Shown here: in pieces, positions 18,844 to 27,885 of the stretch
Layout of the letters: every line of letters begins with the position of its first letter
How positions within the stretch are numbered: the first letter of the stretch is position 1
Assembly (NCBI GenBank): GCA_050299435.1
Contig: JBNKVX010000034.1
Span: 1-36,837 of the forward strand
Origin: 1162T-S-0a-05 sp050299435
Lineage (GTDB): Bacteria > Pseudomonadota > Gammaproteobacteria > Pseudomonadales > Cellvibrionaceae
Direction: 5' to 3'
Length of the DNA: 36,837 bases
Position numbers and translations under genes: made by a program
The notes under the pieces: model-generated
What the model was told of the DNA's origin: nothing
The model's input: the letters and a program-made list of their open reading frames with translations, nothing else
Database searches by the model: none

Positions 18844-18968
18844 GCACCACATATTTCTCGTGTCTTCGCAACAACTCCTATCATTTTGATCACGCTGTCT
18901 GGAGAGAATTTCCGTTACAATGCGTGTGAACGCTTTTCCGACCCTCCATAATTTTTAAGCTCAACACT

Positions 18969-19727
18969 ATGATTGAATTTTTGGCTGGAGAAATACTTTC
19001 TCCTTCCTATCTTATTTTATTGTTATCTGCTTTATGTATTGGCATGGCCAAAGCGGGCGTACATGGCATTGGCATGGCGACCTTACCTTTGCTCGCCATT
19101 TATTTTGGCGGCAAAGCTTCAGCAGGTTTAGCGCTGCCCTTACTTATAGTAGCTGACATTTTTGCCGTGCTTTATTACCACCGTCACGCCGCCTGGAATA
19201 TCTTGTGGCGATTGTTTCCCTGGGCTGCAATAGGTGTTGTTATTGGAACTGTTATTGGCGCTTACATAGATGATCAAGGTTTTCGAAAACTAATGGGCTT
19301 CATTATATTCGCGAGTTTTGGTCTGATGATGTGGATGGAAAAAACCAATAAAGAACGTGTTCCCACTCAAATTATTTTTGTCGCTATTATCGGAGTATTA
19401 GCCGGGTTTACCACCATGGTGGGCAATCTCGCAGGCCCGGTTATGGCATTATATCTATTGAGTGCACGGCTACCCAAGTACGCTTACATCGGTACAACGG
19501 CGTGGTTCTTTCTGGTGATTAATATTTTTAAAGTACCATTTCACGTCGAATTCTGGCACACCATTAACTGGGAAACAGTAATACTCGATTTGACGGTGAT
19601 CCCATTGATTGCTCTGGGTGTTGTATTGGGAATTTGGGTCGTGAATAAGATTCCAGAAAAACAGTATCGCTGGTTTATTATCTCGACGACCGTGTTGGCC
19701 GCAATAATTATGATGGTGAGCGCATAA
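18969..19727 (+). CDS. TauE/SafE family sulfite/organosulfur exporter-like permease
   Basis: A 252-residue inner-membrane protein with about eight hydrophobic segments. The pattern YLILLLSALCIGMAKAGVHGIG near the N-terminus and GFTTMVGNLAGPVMALYLL in the second half match the duplicated TauE/SafE (former DUF81) signature. Family members move sulfite, sulfoacetate or related anions, but the substrate cannot be read from the sequence and no sulfur genes are nearby. The terminator at 18843 separates it from the upstream lipoproteins, so it is probably its own unit. It is convergent with the HD-GYP-like gene, with 11 bases between the stops. No strong ribosome-binding site is visible. Confidence 0.88.
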   Translation: MIEFLAGEILSPSYLILLLSALCIGMAKAGVHGIGMATLPLLAIYFGGKASAGLALPLLIVADIFAVLYYHRHAAWNILWRLFPWAAIGVVIGTVIGAYIDDQGFRKLMGFIIFASFGLMMWMEKTNKERVPTQIIFVAIIGVLAGFTTMVGNLAGPVMALYLLSARLPKYAYIGTTAWFFLVINIFKVPFHVEFWHTINWETVILDLTVIPLIALGVVLGIWVVNKIPEKQYRWFIISTTVLAAIIMMVSA

Positions 19728-19738
19728 CGAATTAAAAA

Positions 19739-21070
19739 TCATTTAAAGGAAAACAGACCTTTCATTCCTGTCTTTTTAAACATCCAATTGTGTGCATTTT
19801 CTAGCAAGCCTCGCGGAATGTTACTCGAAGGAACACCTTTGCGAATATATACTTGATCATCCTCACCCTCTCTTCTGTCGGTATAGGATAAATCGAGCAC
19901 TTGTAATTTTTCGATGATATTGCCGTGTGCATTTAAAATTGGAATTACCGACGCGCGCAATCGTTTTTCATAATTTTGAGAAAAGATTACACCTTTCTGC
20001 CCATCACTCAACTCAACCAAGGTGCCGGTCGGATAAATCCCAATTGCCTGGATAAATGCTTCAACCAGACTTTTTTCAAAATTTTGTTCCTTACAGCGAT
20101 TTAAATACACGACTGCATTCGCGGGCGATATTGCTCGGGAAGAATCATAAGGATTAATAAGTAACTCATAGGTTTCTATTAACCCGCAAACACGGGATAA
20201 AAATGGAATTGCATTCCCACGTTTTTTATTGGGAAAACCACTACCATCCACGCGCTCACAATAATTTTGAATAGTATTAATGACGTCTTCATTTCTAAAA
20301 CGAATTTCAGCAAGGTGATAAAGCGTTTCGTGTAAATGCTTTTGATAGTCTAAACTTGTTTTTGCGGGACTATAACCAGAAAGCGCTTTCTCCGAGATAT
20401 GACTTTTACCGATACCGGTCATAAGTAATGAGGTACAAAGATGGATCAGGGAATAGCGATTTAATCCCAATTGCCGTCCTACAATTCCACCCCATACAGT
20501 TAAGCGAATTACATGCATATATATCGGTTTTCGAGTATCTCGGATACGACACAACCAAGCCAAAGCATCCGGATTTCGAATCACACTTTCAACAATTTTT
20601 GTCGTGCTTTCTATTAAAGCCTCGATATCGGCTTTTCGGCACTGAATCGTCTTTTCACAAAGTTGAGCAATTTGCTTCTCGATCTTATCAAAGATTTCAA
20701 CTGAACGACTGATTTCTCTCTTGGTGGGTGTTTGAATTTTGTAGTTTTCGATACAGTGTTTTTTCCTCCATGCTGCTTCAGGTTCCTTTTTTGCCTTTAA
20801 TCTAGTTTGTGTAAGCCCCGGCTTTACAGTTTGCAGGCGTCTTGGACTCATACGATTGGGATTATTAAGCTGTAAATCAGGCCGGGATTTAGCTTCATCG
20901 ATGTAAACGGAATGACTGTAGCGAGAAATTTCTTCAATATCTTTTAAGTTACGAATCAGTAAGCCTTGCAAAGGGAAATGGGTTCGCTCCCACGGTATAT
21001 CAAGTCGACACACGTACATCCCCAACTTAAGTTGGCTGACTGGAATTCCATAACTTTGCAGCTCTACCAT
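19739..21070 (-). CDS. Degenerate HD-GYP domain protein with N-terminal DUF3391
   Basis: A 443-residue cytosolic protein. Residues about 1-65 form a DUF3391 domain (PVSQLKLGMYVCRLDIPW, FPLQGLLIRN). Residues about 150-360 align with HD-GYP phosphodiesterases: H186, AGLLHDIGK equivalent, LSRVCGLIETYELLI, and the C-terminal GTLVELSDGQKGVIF. Catalytic signatures are lost: the HD pair reads MT (217-218), the HHE of the GYP loop reads YCE (270-272), and GYP is GFP (278-280). It is therefore probably not a c-di-GMP phosphodiesterase, but may still bind the nucleotide or a partner. Its start ATG at 21070 has AAGGG upstream and follows a c-di-GMP-I riboswitch, so expression is predicted to respond to c-di-GMP. 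Confidence 0.88.
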   Translation of the reverse strand: MVELQSYGIPVSQLKLGMYVCRLDIPWERTHFPLQGLLIRNLKDIEEISRYSHSVYIDEAKSRPDLQLNNPNRMSPRRLQTVKPGLTQTRLKAKKEPEAAWRKKHCIENYKIQTPTKREISRSVEIFDKIEKQIAQLCEKTIQCRKADIEALIESTTKIVESVIRNPDALAWLCRIRDTRKPIYMHVIRLTVWGGIVGRQLGLNRYSLIHLCTSLLMTGIGKSHISEKALSGYSPAKTSLDYQKHLHETLYHLAEIRFRNEDVINTIQNYCERVDGSGFPNKKRGNAIPFLSRVCGLIETYELLINPYDSSRAISPANAVVYLNRCKEQNFEKSLVEAFIQAIGIYPTGTLVELSDGQKGVIFSQNYEKRLRASVIPILNAHGNIIEKLQVLDLSYTDRREGEDDQVYIRKGVPSSNIPRGLLENAHNWMFKKTGMKGLFSFK

Positions 21071-21109
21071 ATCCTACCCTTACACTTAAATTCCGTTGGG
21101 GTCTTGGGG

Positions 21110-21177
21110 AAAAAATGACAGGCGGAGGAAACCAGAGAGAGGAAGGCCTTTCTCGTATTCTGGCAACCCCGCTGTCA
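21110..21177 (-). terminator. Riboswitch expression-platform terminator overlapping the aptamer
   Basis: On the minus strand TGACAGCGGGG (21177-21167), the 3' part of the aptamer, can pair with CCTCCGCCTGTCA (21128-21116) with one bulged base. An inner stem CCAGA/TCTGG (21163-21159 with 21136-21132) and a GAGAAAGG/CCTTCCTCTC arm extend it. Six T residues follow at 21115-21110. Because the stem consumes conserved aptamer bases, terminator and ligand-bound aptamer exclude each other. Confidence 0.82.
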
Positions 21178-21234
21178 TAGGCCATGCCCTTAGACCGGTA
21201 ATTTTGCGTGCTGTACTTTCGCTACAGCTTGCCC
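21162..21234 (-). ncRNA. Cyclic di-GMP-I (GEMM-I) riboswitch aptamer
   Basis: Reading the minus strand from 21234: GGGCAAGCTGTA, then a GCGAAAG hairpin tip carrying the GAAA tetraloop, TACAGC, the invariant ACGCAAA, CCGGTCTAAG, a short capping hairpin, CCTATGACAGC and GGGGTTGCC at 21162. This matches the order and sequence of the GEMM-I consensus known from Vibrio cholerae Vc2, including the CTAAG...TATG tetraloop-receptor strands and the final AGCGGGGTT-CC. The GCTGTA/TACAGC stem is perfect. It lies about 90 bases before the HD-GYP-like start codon on the same strand. Assignment rests on my reading of the consensus, without a covariance-model score. Confidence 0.9.
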
Positions 21235-21267
21235 TTTTCAGATTACTTTGAATTAACTAAAACATAA

Positions 21268-21286
21268 CACATCGGCGCCGAATGTG
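21268..21286. repeat. 19-base imperfect palindrome upstream of the riboswitch transcription unit
   Basis: CACATCGGC and GCCGAATGTG form nine paired bases per arm with one extra A. It lies about 30-50 bases upstream of the aptamer, where a promoter would be expected, so it may be an operator. No known regulator consensus was recognised. Confidence 0.5.
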
Positions 21287-21599
21287 AAGTGCCGCATACT
21301 ATACCCCTGAAGCAGTTGGCATTTTCGCATTGAAATAGCTGCCAAGTGTAAAATACCTAAATTTTCTTGATTTTCAAATAATTACCTAAGGTTTTATTTT
21401 TTTAAGCTAATTAAATTCATTCATAAAGTTATAAAACCGGGTTTTTAATTGAAAACTATTCTGGATAAATTTTTTAAACCCCAAAATAGTTATTCCTTTC
21501 GATTGCATTTTTCTTTCTAGAGTGATTTTTTGGTAATTAATATTTTGACGAATTTGGCATTCAGGTCAACAGACCCTAAATAGAAGATTTGTAAACCTC

Positions 21600-22955
21600 T
21601 TATAACACTCCGGCACTTTTGATTTCTAAATAGCTGTTTGCCACTTTCACTGCCAGTTCGTCCGGTAAACAATCCACCAAAAATACGCCATTATTTCTTA
21701 ATATCTGCTGCGCTTCGTTACGTGAATGCATATAGTGATTAGCGCCACTAAAAACCAGAGCATCGTCAAAACTTCGAATATCAATTTGCAATAGACTATC
21801 CAAAATTTTCTCTCGAACATTTGCCAACAACACCACGTGATTTTTCCGTAATACTTTCACCGCCAGCATTAGTTCATCAATCTCTTCGTCGCGCGTATTA
21901 GTGACCAGAATAATTAGGGATCGCTTTCGCTGAAGCCCCGCGAGCCGCTCTGCTGCGGAAACATAGTCCGGCGCGCAGTTTTCAGCCTGCAAATCGTACA
22001 TGGCATTGAGTATGGTTTTTACGTTGCCCGCCCCTTTTTGCGGCGGCACCCAACGCTGTTCTTTTCCGAAACTTAGAGCACTTACAGAATCTCCCTGTTT
22101 AAGGGCGATGTGACTCACCAATAACAAGGCATTGAGCGAATGATCAAAATGACTCAAGGTGTCGTCAATTGCTCGCATTCTTCTCCCGGAGTCAATTAAA
22201 AGCACAATATGCTGATCTCGTTCGTCCTGATACTCACGCGATATTAGTTTCTGTCTTCTTGATGTTGCGTTCCAATCGATTTGTCTAAGCGAGTCTCCTC
22301 GGCGATATTCTCGCAGCTGTAGAAACTCCAACCCTTCTCCCCGACGTGGTTTTCGTTTAATACCAATTTGGCTGGCATGATTATCAGTCGCAAGGATGGT
22401 GTAAGCAGATATAACAGAAAAATCGGGATACACTTTGACTTTAGATTGCAGATCCAGGTTATAAGAAACCGTCCAAAAACCAATAGGACTTGAGGATCTC
22501 ACAAAACACTTTGAAAAGATCAGTGGCCCCCTGTGTTTGGGTTTGATGCGATAACGGTGACGACTGAATTTTCCCGGTAGCAAATTGATAGTGAGAGGTA
22601 AGGCATCAAAATTTACTTCGTCAGGAATACCATCAAACAATTTTATTTTCTGCGGAAGTCTAAAGTGATGTTGTATCCGCAACTCAACCTGGCTCCAACG
22701 ATTGACCGCCATACTGCCCGCCACTCGTCTTTCAACAACCACACTGTGCTGCCTGAATCCTAGAAGTAGATCCACCAGGACAAGCACCAAGCCGAAAATT
22801 ACAATGGCAAAACTTAAAGACCTTAAGCTTTCCGGAGTTTCAACATCCAACATTATTTGAAAATGAAAAACCATCATGCTTTCAATCACAGCAAAAGCCA
22901 TGACCAAAAAAATAAATAATTTGGACGGGAATAATTTCTTACTGGCGAGGCGCAT
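21600..22955 (-). CDS. DUF58 domain-containing protein of the MoxR operon
   Basis: A 451-residue protein with two N-terminal transmembrane helices (about 12-30 and 45-62) and a DUF58/vWA-like domain. The block REYRRGDSLRQIDWNATSR is the DUF58 signature. The MIDAS-like strand reads LLIDSGRRM, lacking the canonical DxSxS, so metal-dependent adhesion is uncertain. The ATG at 22955 is used because the in-frame codon just upstream is TTG. It overlaps the end of the MoxR gene by 17 bases. DUF58 and MoxR proteins are generally encoded together and thought to act as a chaperone pair on envelope or extracytoplasmic targets. It is the last gene of the operon. Confidence 0.92.
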   Translation of the reverse strand: MRLASKKLFPSKLFIFLVMAFAVIESMMVFHFQIMLDVETPESLRSLSFAIVIFGLVLVLVDLLLGFRQHSVVVERRVAGSMAVNRWSQVELRIQHHFRLPQKIKLFDGIPDEVNFDALPLTINLLPGKFSRHRYRIKPKHRGPLIFSKCFVRSSSPIGFWTVSYNLDLQSKVKVYPDFSVISAYTILATDNHASQIGIKRKPRRGEGLEFLQLREYRRGDSLRQIDWNATSRRQKLISREYQDERDQHIVLLIDSGRRMRAIDDTLSHFDHSLNALLLVSHIALKQGDSVSALSFGKEQRWVPPQKGAGNVKTILNAMYDLQAENCAPDYVSAAERLAGLQRKRSLIILVTNTRDEEIDELMLAVKVLRKNHVVLLANVREKILDSLLQIDIRSFDDALVFSGANHYMHSRNEAQQILRNNGVFLVDCLPDELAVKVANSYLEIKSAGVL

Positions 22956-23931
22956 CAATATGCCTCAAAATATCTTCGAGCACGTGGTCTGTATTCACTC
23001 CCTCAATATCCAATTCAGCGGAAAGCAAGATTCGGTGTCTGAGTACTGGCAAGGCAACCATTTTTACATCGTCGGGCGTGACAAAGGTATTATTATTAGT
23101 TAATGCCAATGCACGGGCCGAAGCCAATAAAGCAATACTGGCTCTCGGTCCAGCGCCTCGCGCAATTCCTGTCCAGTCACGCGTAGCACGCACGATACTG
23201 ACAATGTATTTGATTACTTCAGTATCAACTGTTATGCGTTGAGCAATTTTTTGCAAGGCCAGCACTTGACTGGCCTTTACAAGGGTTCGCAAGGAATCCA
23301 AATCAAAACCCATGGCAGATTGTCCTTGGCTAAGCTGTTTCAACATGCGGTGCTCGTCCGTTTCTTGCGGATAATCAATCAGGACTTTTAACATAAAGCG
23401 ATCAAGCTCAGCCTCCGGGAGAGGATAGGTCCCCTCTTGTTCAACTGGATTCTGCGTCGCAAGCACCATGAAGGGTTGTCCTGTATTAAACGATTCCCCT
23501 TCAATGGTAATTTGCCGTTCCTGCATAACTTCCAATAATGCCGCCTGTGTTTTCGCAGGTGCGCGATTAATTTCATCTGCGAGCAATAAATTTGTAAACA
23601 CCGGACCTTTACGAATCTCGAACTCCTGTTTAGCCATGTTAAACATTGCATGCCCCGTCACATCACTGGGCATTAAATCCGGGGTAAATTGGACTCGTGA
23701 AAATTCACCACCAAAACATTTCGCAAGTGCACGTACCAATAGCGTTTTACCTAAACCGGGCACGCCTTCGACGAGAACATGACCACACCCAATTAGTGCA
23801 ACAAGAACCTGTTCAATAATTTCATCTTGGCCAATCAGCACCTTTTTAATTTCATTTTTAATCGCAGCTGCCAATGTCGCCGCTTGTTCAAAATTATTTT
23901 CGCTACTCAATTCACTATTCTCGTTTGTCAT
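22939..23931 (-). CDS. MoxR family AAA+ ATPase
   Basis: A 330-residue cytosolic AAA+ ATPase. Walker A is GVPGLGKT (56-63), Walker B LLLADEINR (115-123), sensor 1 ATQNP (158-162), followed by the MoxR-specific EQEGTYPLPEAELDRFM. MoxR ATPases act as chaperones in maturation of specific protein complexes together with vWA/DUF58 partners. The ATG overlaps the DUF4350 stop as ATGA, with AAGGA upstream. Unlike many MoxR operons, the ATPase here is fifth rather than first. Confidence 0.95.
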   Translation of the reverse strand: MTNENSELSSENNFEQAATLAAAIKNEIKKVLIGQDEIIEQVLVALIGCGHVLVEGVPGLGKTLLVRALAKCFGGEFSRVQFTPDLMPSDVTGHAMFNMAKQEFEIRKGPVFTNLLLADEINRAPAKTQAALLEVMQERQITIEGESFNTGQPFMVLATQNPVEQEGTYPLPEAELDRFMLKVLIDYPQETDEHRMLKQLSQGQSAMGFDLDSLRTLVKASQVLALQKIAQRITVDTEVIKYIVSIVRATRDWTGIARGAGPRASIALLASARALALTNNNTFVTPDDVKMVALPVLRHRILLSAELDIEGVNTDHVLEDILRHIDAPRQ

Positions 23932-25292
23932 AGCTTTTCCTTTATATTTTTTAAACTCTTCACAATTTCAGTAAACTCTTTTCTGTTTAAATTATCCACC
24001 GGCTCAAAATACGCTCGTGAAATATTCTCGGCTTCACCCTGGATGATACCCCGTAAGAATTTCGCTTTTTCTTGATCAGGTAACTCATCAAAATGTCTTA
24101 CACGTCTATTTGCCATTTTGGCTATATCCAATCGTAGACGCTCAATAAGTTCGGCGTGCACCCCTACTCTGTATAGAAACTCAGATCCAGCCTTAATATG
24201 TTCGGAAAAACTGCGTCTTTCAATCTTACTGTCTGAAAAAACCGGGCCGAATCGCACCAATACTCTCCACAACAAGAGTAAAATCGCAAACAAGAATGCC
24301 AGTATTGCAAGAGGAATTCCCTTCCACATCAGATTTAACAATGAGGGGGCATCTCTATTGATAACAAACCAAACTTTTTTGCTGTCTCCAACAAGGGTTT
24401 TTAAAAAGTGGGCGTGATCCAGACAAGCGATAACAGGGTTTTCCCATATTCTATTGCTGGCATTGACATAAATCTTGCCTTCACCAATTCTAAAATCAGC
24501 AAACGCAACAAGGTCATTTGAGCTCGTAAAACTGACAGGCTCTACCTCACCCAGAGAGAACAAATTGATCCAGCCATAAATGATTTTCATGTTGGCCTGG
24601 GCACTATCCAGCACAACTTCGTCTGCGGGATAGTGCATACAGTAGTATTGATTTCGTTCTATATAGTTCAATTTTTCATAAGGCTTATCTTCGACTACCG
24701 AGATCTCAGTATTTTCTTTTCCAGCTGTTTCCTGCCCTTCATTTATCTCTGTTTCAGAGTCTGCGCTTTCTTCTACTTCTTCTGTGATCGCAGCGCTTTC
24801 CTCTTCATTTTCATCCTCTTCCTTATTCTCACCAAAATATTTATAGTCAACATGCTGACCTGCGGTAATGTCCAGCTTTTGAAATAACTGATCTTCAACT
24901 TCGTTGTCACTAAAAAACTGGTTTTGCGCAGTGGCGATAAATCTTCCACCAGACTCTACCCAAGACCACAGGTTTTCAAAACGATTGTTGGTCAACATTC
25001 CCCTGCCATTAATCAATATTATGGTATCGTCTTTCCCTACCAGCTTATCTTTGACCCGCATTTTATCCAGCACCGCTAAACTCAAGATAATTTCGCTTTC
25101 AATACCCTGCCCTTCAAGAAACTTTTGCGCTGCGTAATAAGAATTTTCATTGACCTCTGAAACAGGCCCAATATTCACTTCGTCTTCTTCAACGATCATC
25201 CAGAAAAAATAAGCCCAAATAATAATTCCTGTTGCGATTACCAGGATCACTACCAAGCTCCACTCTGCTTGCCCTATGCGAGGTAAACGCAT
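23928..25292 (-). CDS. DUF4350 domain-containing membrane protein
   Basis: 454 residues: an N-terminal transmembrane helix (about 12-33), then a periplasmic DUF4350 domain (SYYAAQKFLEGQGIESEI, SWVESGGRFIATAQ), and a second helix at about 325-345 before a cytosolic tail. Residues about 150-198 are an unusually acidic, low-complexity insert rich in Glu. Function is unknown; DUF4350 proteins accompany MoxR, DUF58 and DUF4129. Start and stop overlap both neighbours (TAATG with the DUF4129 gene, ATGA with moxR), implying strong translational coupling. Confidence 0.85.
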   Translation of the reverse strand: MRLPRIGQAEWSLVVILVIATGIIIWAYFFWMIVEEDEVNIGPVSEVNENSYYAAQKFLEGQGIESEIILSLAVLDKMRVKDKLVGKDDTIILINGRGMLTNNRFENLWSWVESGGRFIATAQNQFFSDNEVEDQLFQKLDITAGQHVDYKYFGENKEEDENEEESAAITEEVEESADSETEINEGQETAGKENTEISVVEDKPYEKLNYIERNQYYCMHYPADEVVLDSAQANMKIIYGWINLFSLGEVEPVSFTSSNDLVAFADFRIGEGKIYVNASNRIWENPVIACLDHAHFLKTLVGDSKKVWFVINRDAPSLLNLMWKGIPLAILAFLFAILLLLWRVLVRFGPVFSDSKIERRSFSEHIKAGSEFLYRVGVHAELIERLRLDIAKMANRRVRHFDELPDQEKAKFLRGIIQGEAENISRAYFEPVDNLNRKEFTEIVKSLKNIKEKL

Positions 25293-26869
25293 TATTTGTT
25301 TCCTCGCTCAATCAAAGTGTTTTCTTTCAGGCTATCACTCTGACCGTGCCAGTGTTCTGCCCAAACCACGCATAGAGACTCAGCTTCACCCGTGTCCATG
25401 ACAATATGCCCATAAGCCAGGCGACGCCAATGCCGGGTCAATTCACCAAAATACCTCAGGGTAGATTCAGAGAGTTTTAATTGTTTTGCATATTGCCTTG
25501 TTGCGTGTAGGCACTGAAGCTCAGTATCCCCATCTTGCAATTCCATCCCCCTATCCACCAACCGTGACAAAGAAGCCCTGTAAAGCAATGCTAAAGCTTC
25601 ACGATATTTTTGTTCTTGCCATAAACTCAGTGCAGTCTGGCCAACATTATCAGGCAGTGATTCTTTAGTTATTGATAAACCAAACAAAGTTTCAGGCGCG
25701 ATTTTATTTTCAACTTTTGATTCCGGAATCAGACTAGCGAACCATGCTCGATAACGAAAAACAAGATAGAAAATAAGACAGAGAACCAAAACCCACAAAA
25801 TTATCTCACCGCTATAGGCAATAAAGTTGTCCAGCTTTTTCAAAATAGAATCCAGCGCACTCGCAAAAGCTTTGTCGCGTTTTTTATCGCTATTATCTTC
25901 AAATGGCAAATGTCGCGTTTTTTTTATTTTAATTCGATTGAAATCTTCGCCAAGTAATATTTCCTTAATCTCCGACCTGGATTGTTCTAGCTCTGGATTA
26001 ATTGCGGGCACCTCAGACATATCAGTGGCAGTATCTTCTGAATAAGCCCGCGGCACCTCCAGGGTCGTAAATAAGCTTACAAGCACCACTACAATTGCCA
26101 GGCTTTGGCTGGCACCTTGGCGTTTTGCAACCATCCTTTTAAACGCAATCTCCACATCCCAAGCCTCCAATTGAATCCGTCGGTTGAGATAAAGCGCAAA
26201 ACCTGCAGACACATAAAAGGGGGTCACCAACACCACAGCCAAGTACATTAAGCTGTAATAGATATAACCGGCAAGTTGGTCATAAAAGCTATTCCACCCG
26301 CCGCCGTCCATTACTTTCCACCAAGGTGTTTCTGCAATTTGACTCATGAATTGAATAATGATCAAAAAGATTGCTGTGGCAATGGCAAATACACAAAATA
26401 CACCAATAAAACTAATCCAGGTTGCTGGCGCTGAATCAGCGCGGTGCAAAACGGACAAACGCGAAGCGCGCTTCTTCCCGGATAAACCTTCCAACAAGAC
26501 CACCGGCACATCCATAGAACGAGTAGGGCTAAAGCGTCTGAAAGTTAAAGTGCTTAAAAGTTGTTTAAATATTATTGAGGAGGATTGTTTTAAAATTGCT
26601 TTAGCAGATAATAATTCATTAAAAACTGCGCGACTCAAAAATAGAAGCAAAGGCCGCTCGTAGAGGGGTAACAACAACCAAAAGATAAAAAATTTCCAAT
26701 ATAAATCTAGCTTAGGCAAAAAACTTATCAACAACCAAAAAGGGAAACTCATAATTAAAAAAATGAGGCTCAGTGGCACCCACCAGCGTTTAGCCATTCG
26801 CACACCAAGATCAACCGCCTCCCAGGGCCTTCGTGGTCGAATTTCTATTGTGAGCTGATCCAGATCCAT
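25292..26869 (-). CDS. DUF4129 domain-containing multi-pass membrane protein
   Basis: 525 residues with an N-terminal membrane part (helices about 33-75, 155-178, 195-225, 255-272), a soluble loop of about 100 residues, a helix near 350-368, and a C-terminal DUF4129 domain. The DUF4129 part reads ALSLWQEQKYREALALLYRASL...GDTELQCL...YFGELTRHWRRLAYG. Function is unknown. Related proteins sit beside transglutaminase-like or MoxR genes. It lies between the SpoIIM-like gene (29-base gap) and the DUF4350 gene (1-base overlap). Confidence 0.87.
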   Translation of the reverse strand: MDLDQLTIEIRPRRPWEAVDLGVRMAKRWWVPLSLIFLIMSFPFWLLISFLPKLDLYWKFFIFWLLLPLYERPLLLFLSRAVFNELLSAKAILKQSSSIIFKQLLSTLTFRRFSPTRSMDVPVVLLEGLSGKKRASRLSVLHRADSAPATWISFIGVFCVFAIATAIFLIIIQFMSQIAETPWWKVMDGGGWNSFYDQLAGYIYYSLMYLAVVLVTPFYVSAGFALYLNRRIQLEAWDVEIAFKRMVAKRQGASQSLAIVVVLVSLFTTLEVPRAYSEDTATDMSEVPAINPELEQSRSEIKEILLGEDFNRIKIKKTRHLPFEDNSDKKRDKAFASALDSILKKLDNFIAYSGEIILWVLVLCLIFYLVFRYRAWFASLIPESKVENKIAPETLFGLSITKESLPDNVGQTALSLWQEQKYREALALLYRASLSRLVDRGMELQDGDTELQCLHATRQYAKQLKLSESTLRYFGELTRHWRRLAYGHIVMDTGEAESLCVVWAEHWHGQSDSLKENTLIERGNK

Positions 26870-26898
26870 ATTTTAATTTTTACCAAAATACCGAGCAC

Positions 26899-27870
26899 CT
26901 ACCCGACCTGCTTTTTTCCTGAAAAAGCCAAATAGACAATCACAATAAACCAGAGCAAAGAACCAACAAAATATTTTTGCCACGCATAGAAAATATTGTT
27001 TGAAGACCAAAATGCCTCAATAAATGCAGCAATGAGCAACATAGCAATCACGCCATAAATCAATCTGATCGCAATGCCCGCAGCATTTTTTAGCGCTTGC
27101 ACACGAGAGACATTGCCTGGGGAGAGAAGCGCGAAGCCAATCTTTAAGCCCGCAGCACCGGATATTGCGATGGCAGTCAGTTCAAAACTGCCATGTCCAA
27201 TCACAAAAGTGAAAAATGTTTCGGAATATCCCACGTTCACCAAATGCCCGGCGATCGCACCGAAATATAAGCTGTTGAATACCAGGAAAAATATTGAACC
27301 CAGACCCCAAATTATGCCGGAAGCAAAACAATTAAAGGACACGCCAATATTATTTCGAATGTAATGACCAAACATGATCCAGTTTGTTCCTGACTCTCGC
27401 GCTTCGCCAAGCACTCGATTTTCAGGATTGTACATGGACTCAAATTGCGAAACATTCCATGAATCGATAAAGCTGTAAACCAATTCCGGCTTAAGTTGAA
27501 TTGCCACAAAATAAATCAGCGCCGGAACATAAAATAACCCTGTGGCCAACCAAAACAGTTTCCACTCCTTGCGTAGCAAAGTAGGGAAATCATTCAGGAA
27601 AAATTGGATAAAAGCTTGCCCAAAATAGGACTTCTTTTTGTAAAGTTGCTGGTGACCACGAACAATTAGCTCACCAAGACTATCTACAAGGTAACTACTA
27701 TACTGCCTTTCCTTGGCTATAGAGTGGAAATGACATACTTTCCTATACAAGCGGGAAAATTCAGCAAGTTTTAGCGCATCAAGCGGTTCAGAAAGTTCTG
27801 CCTCACTAAGAATCTGTTCAAACTGCTTCCATTTCTGCGCATAAAGCTCCTCAAATTGGCCTTGTTTCAT
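26899..27870 (-). CDS. SpoIIM-like (stage II sporulation protein M family) membrane protein
   Basis: 323 residues with a soluble N-terminus (about 1-100, helical, RLYRKVCHFHSIAKERQY) and four to five transmembrane helices. SFNCFASGIIWGLGSIFFLVFNSLYFGAIAGHL and FVIGHGSFELTAIAISGAAGLKIG are the family core. This organism does not sporulate by inference; gram-negative members of the family occur in MoxR operons with RDD proteins and have no assigned function. It lies 15 bases downstream of the RDD gene. Confidence 0.88.
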   Translation of the reverse strand: MKQGQFEELYAQKWKQFEQILSEAELSEPLDALKLAEFSRLYRKVCHFHSIAKERQYSSYLVDSLGELIVRGHQQLYKKKSYFGQAFIQFFLNDFPTLLRKEWKLFWLATGLFYVPALIYFVAIQLKPELVYSFIDSWNVSQFESMYNPENRVLGEARESGTNWIMFGHYIRNNIGVSFNCFASGIIWGLGSIFFLVFNSLYFGAIAGHLVNVGYSETFFTFVIGHGSFELTAIAISGAAGLKIGFALLSPGNVSRVQALKNAAGIAIRLIYGVIAMLLIAAFIEAFWSSNNIFYAWQKYFVGSLLWFIVIVYLAFSGKKQVG

Positions 27871-27885
27871 TTAAAAATCCTTTTA

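Larger units (their letters stand above)
21071..21599. other. 529-base leader and intergenic region between the DUF58 gene and the HD-GYP-like gene
   Basis: No gene is supported. The left part (21071-21240) is the riboswitch leader of the HD-GYP-like gene. A 19-base imperfect palindrome lies at 21268-21286 and the half nearest DUF58 is AT-rich. No clear terminator for the MoxR operon was recognised after the DUF58 stop. Confidence 0.6.

Noticed and set aside
21209..21225. CTGT...ACAG arms resembling a LexA box
   Set aside because: The spacing is nine rather than eight bases and the arms are the GAAA-capped stem of the c-di-GMP aptamer.
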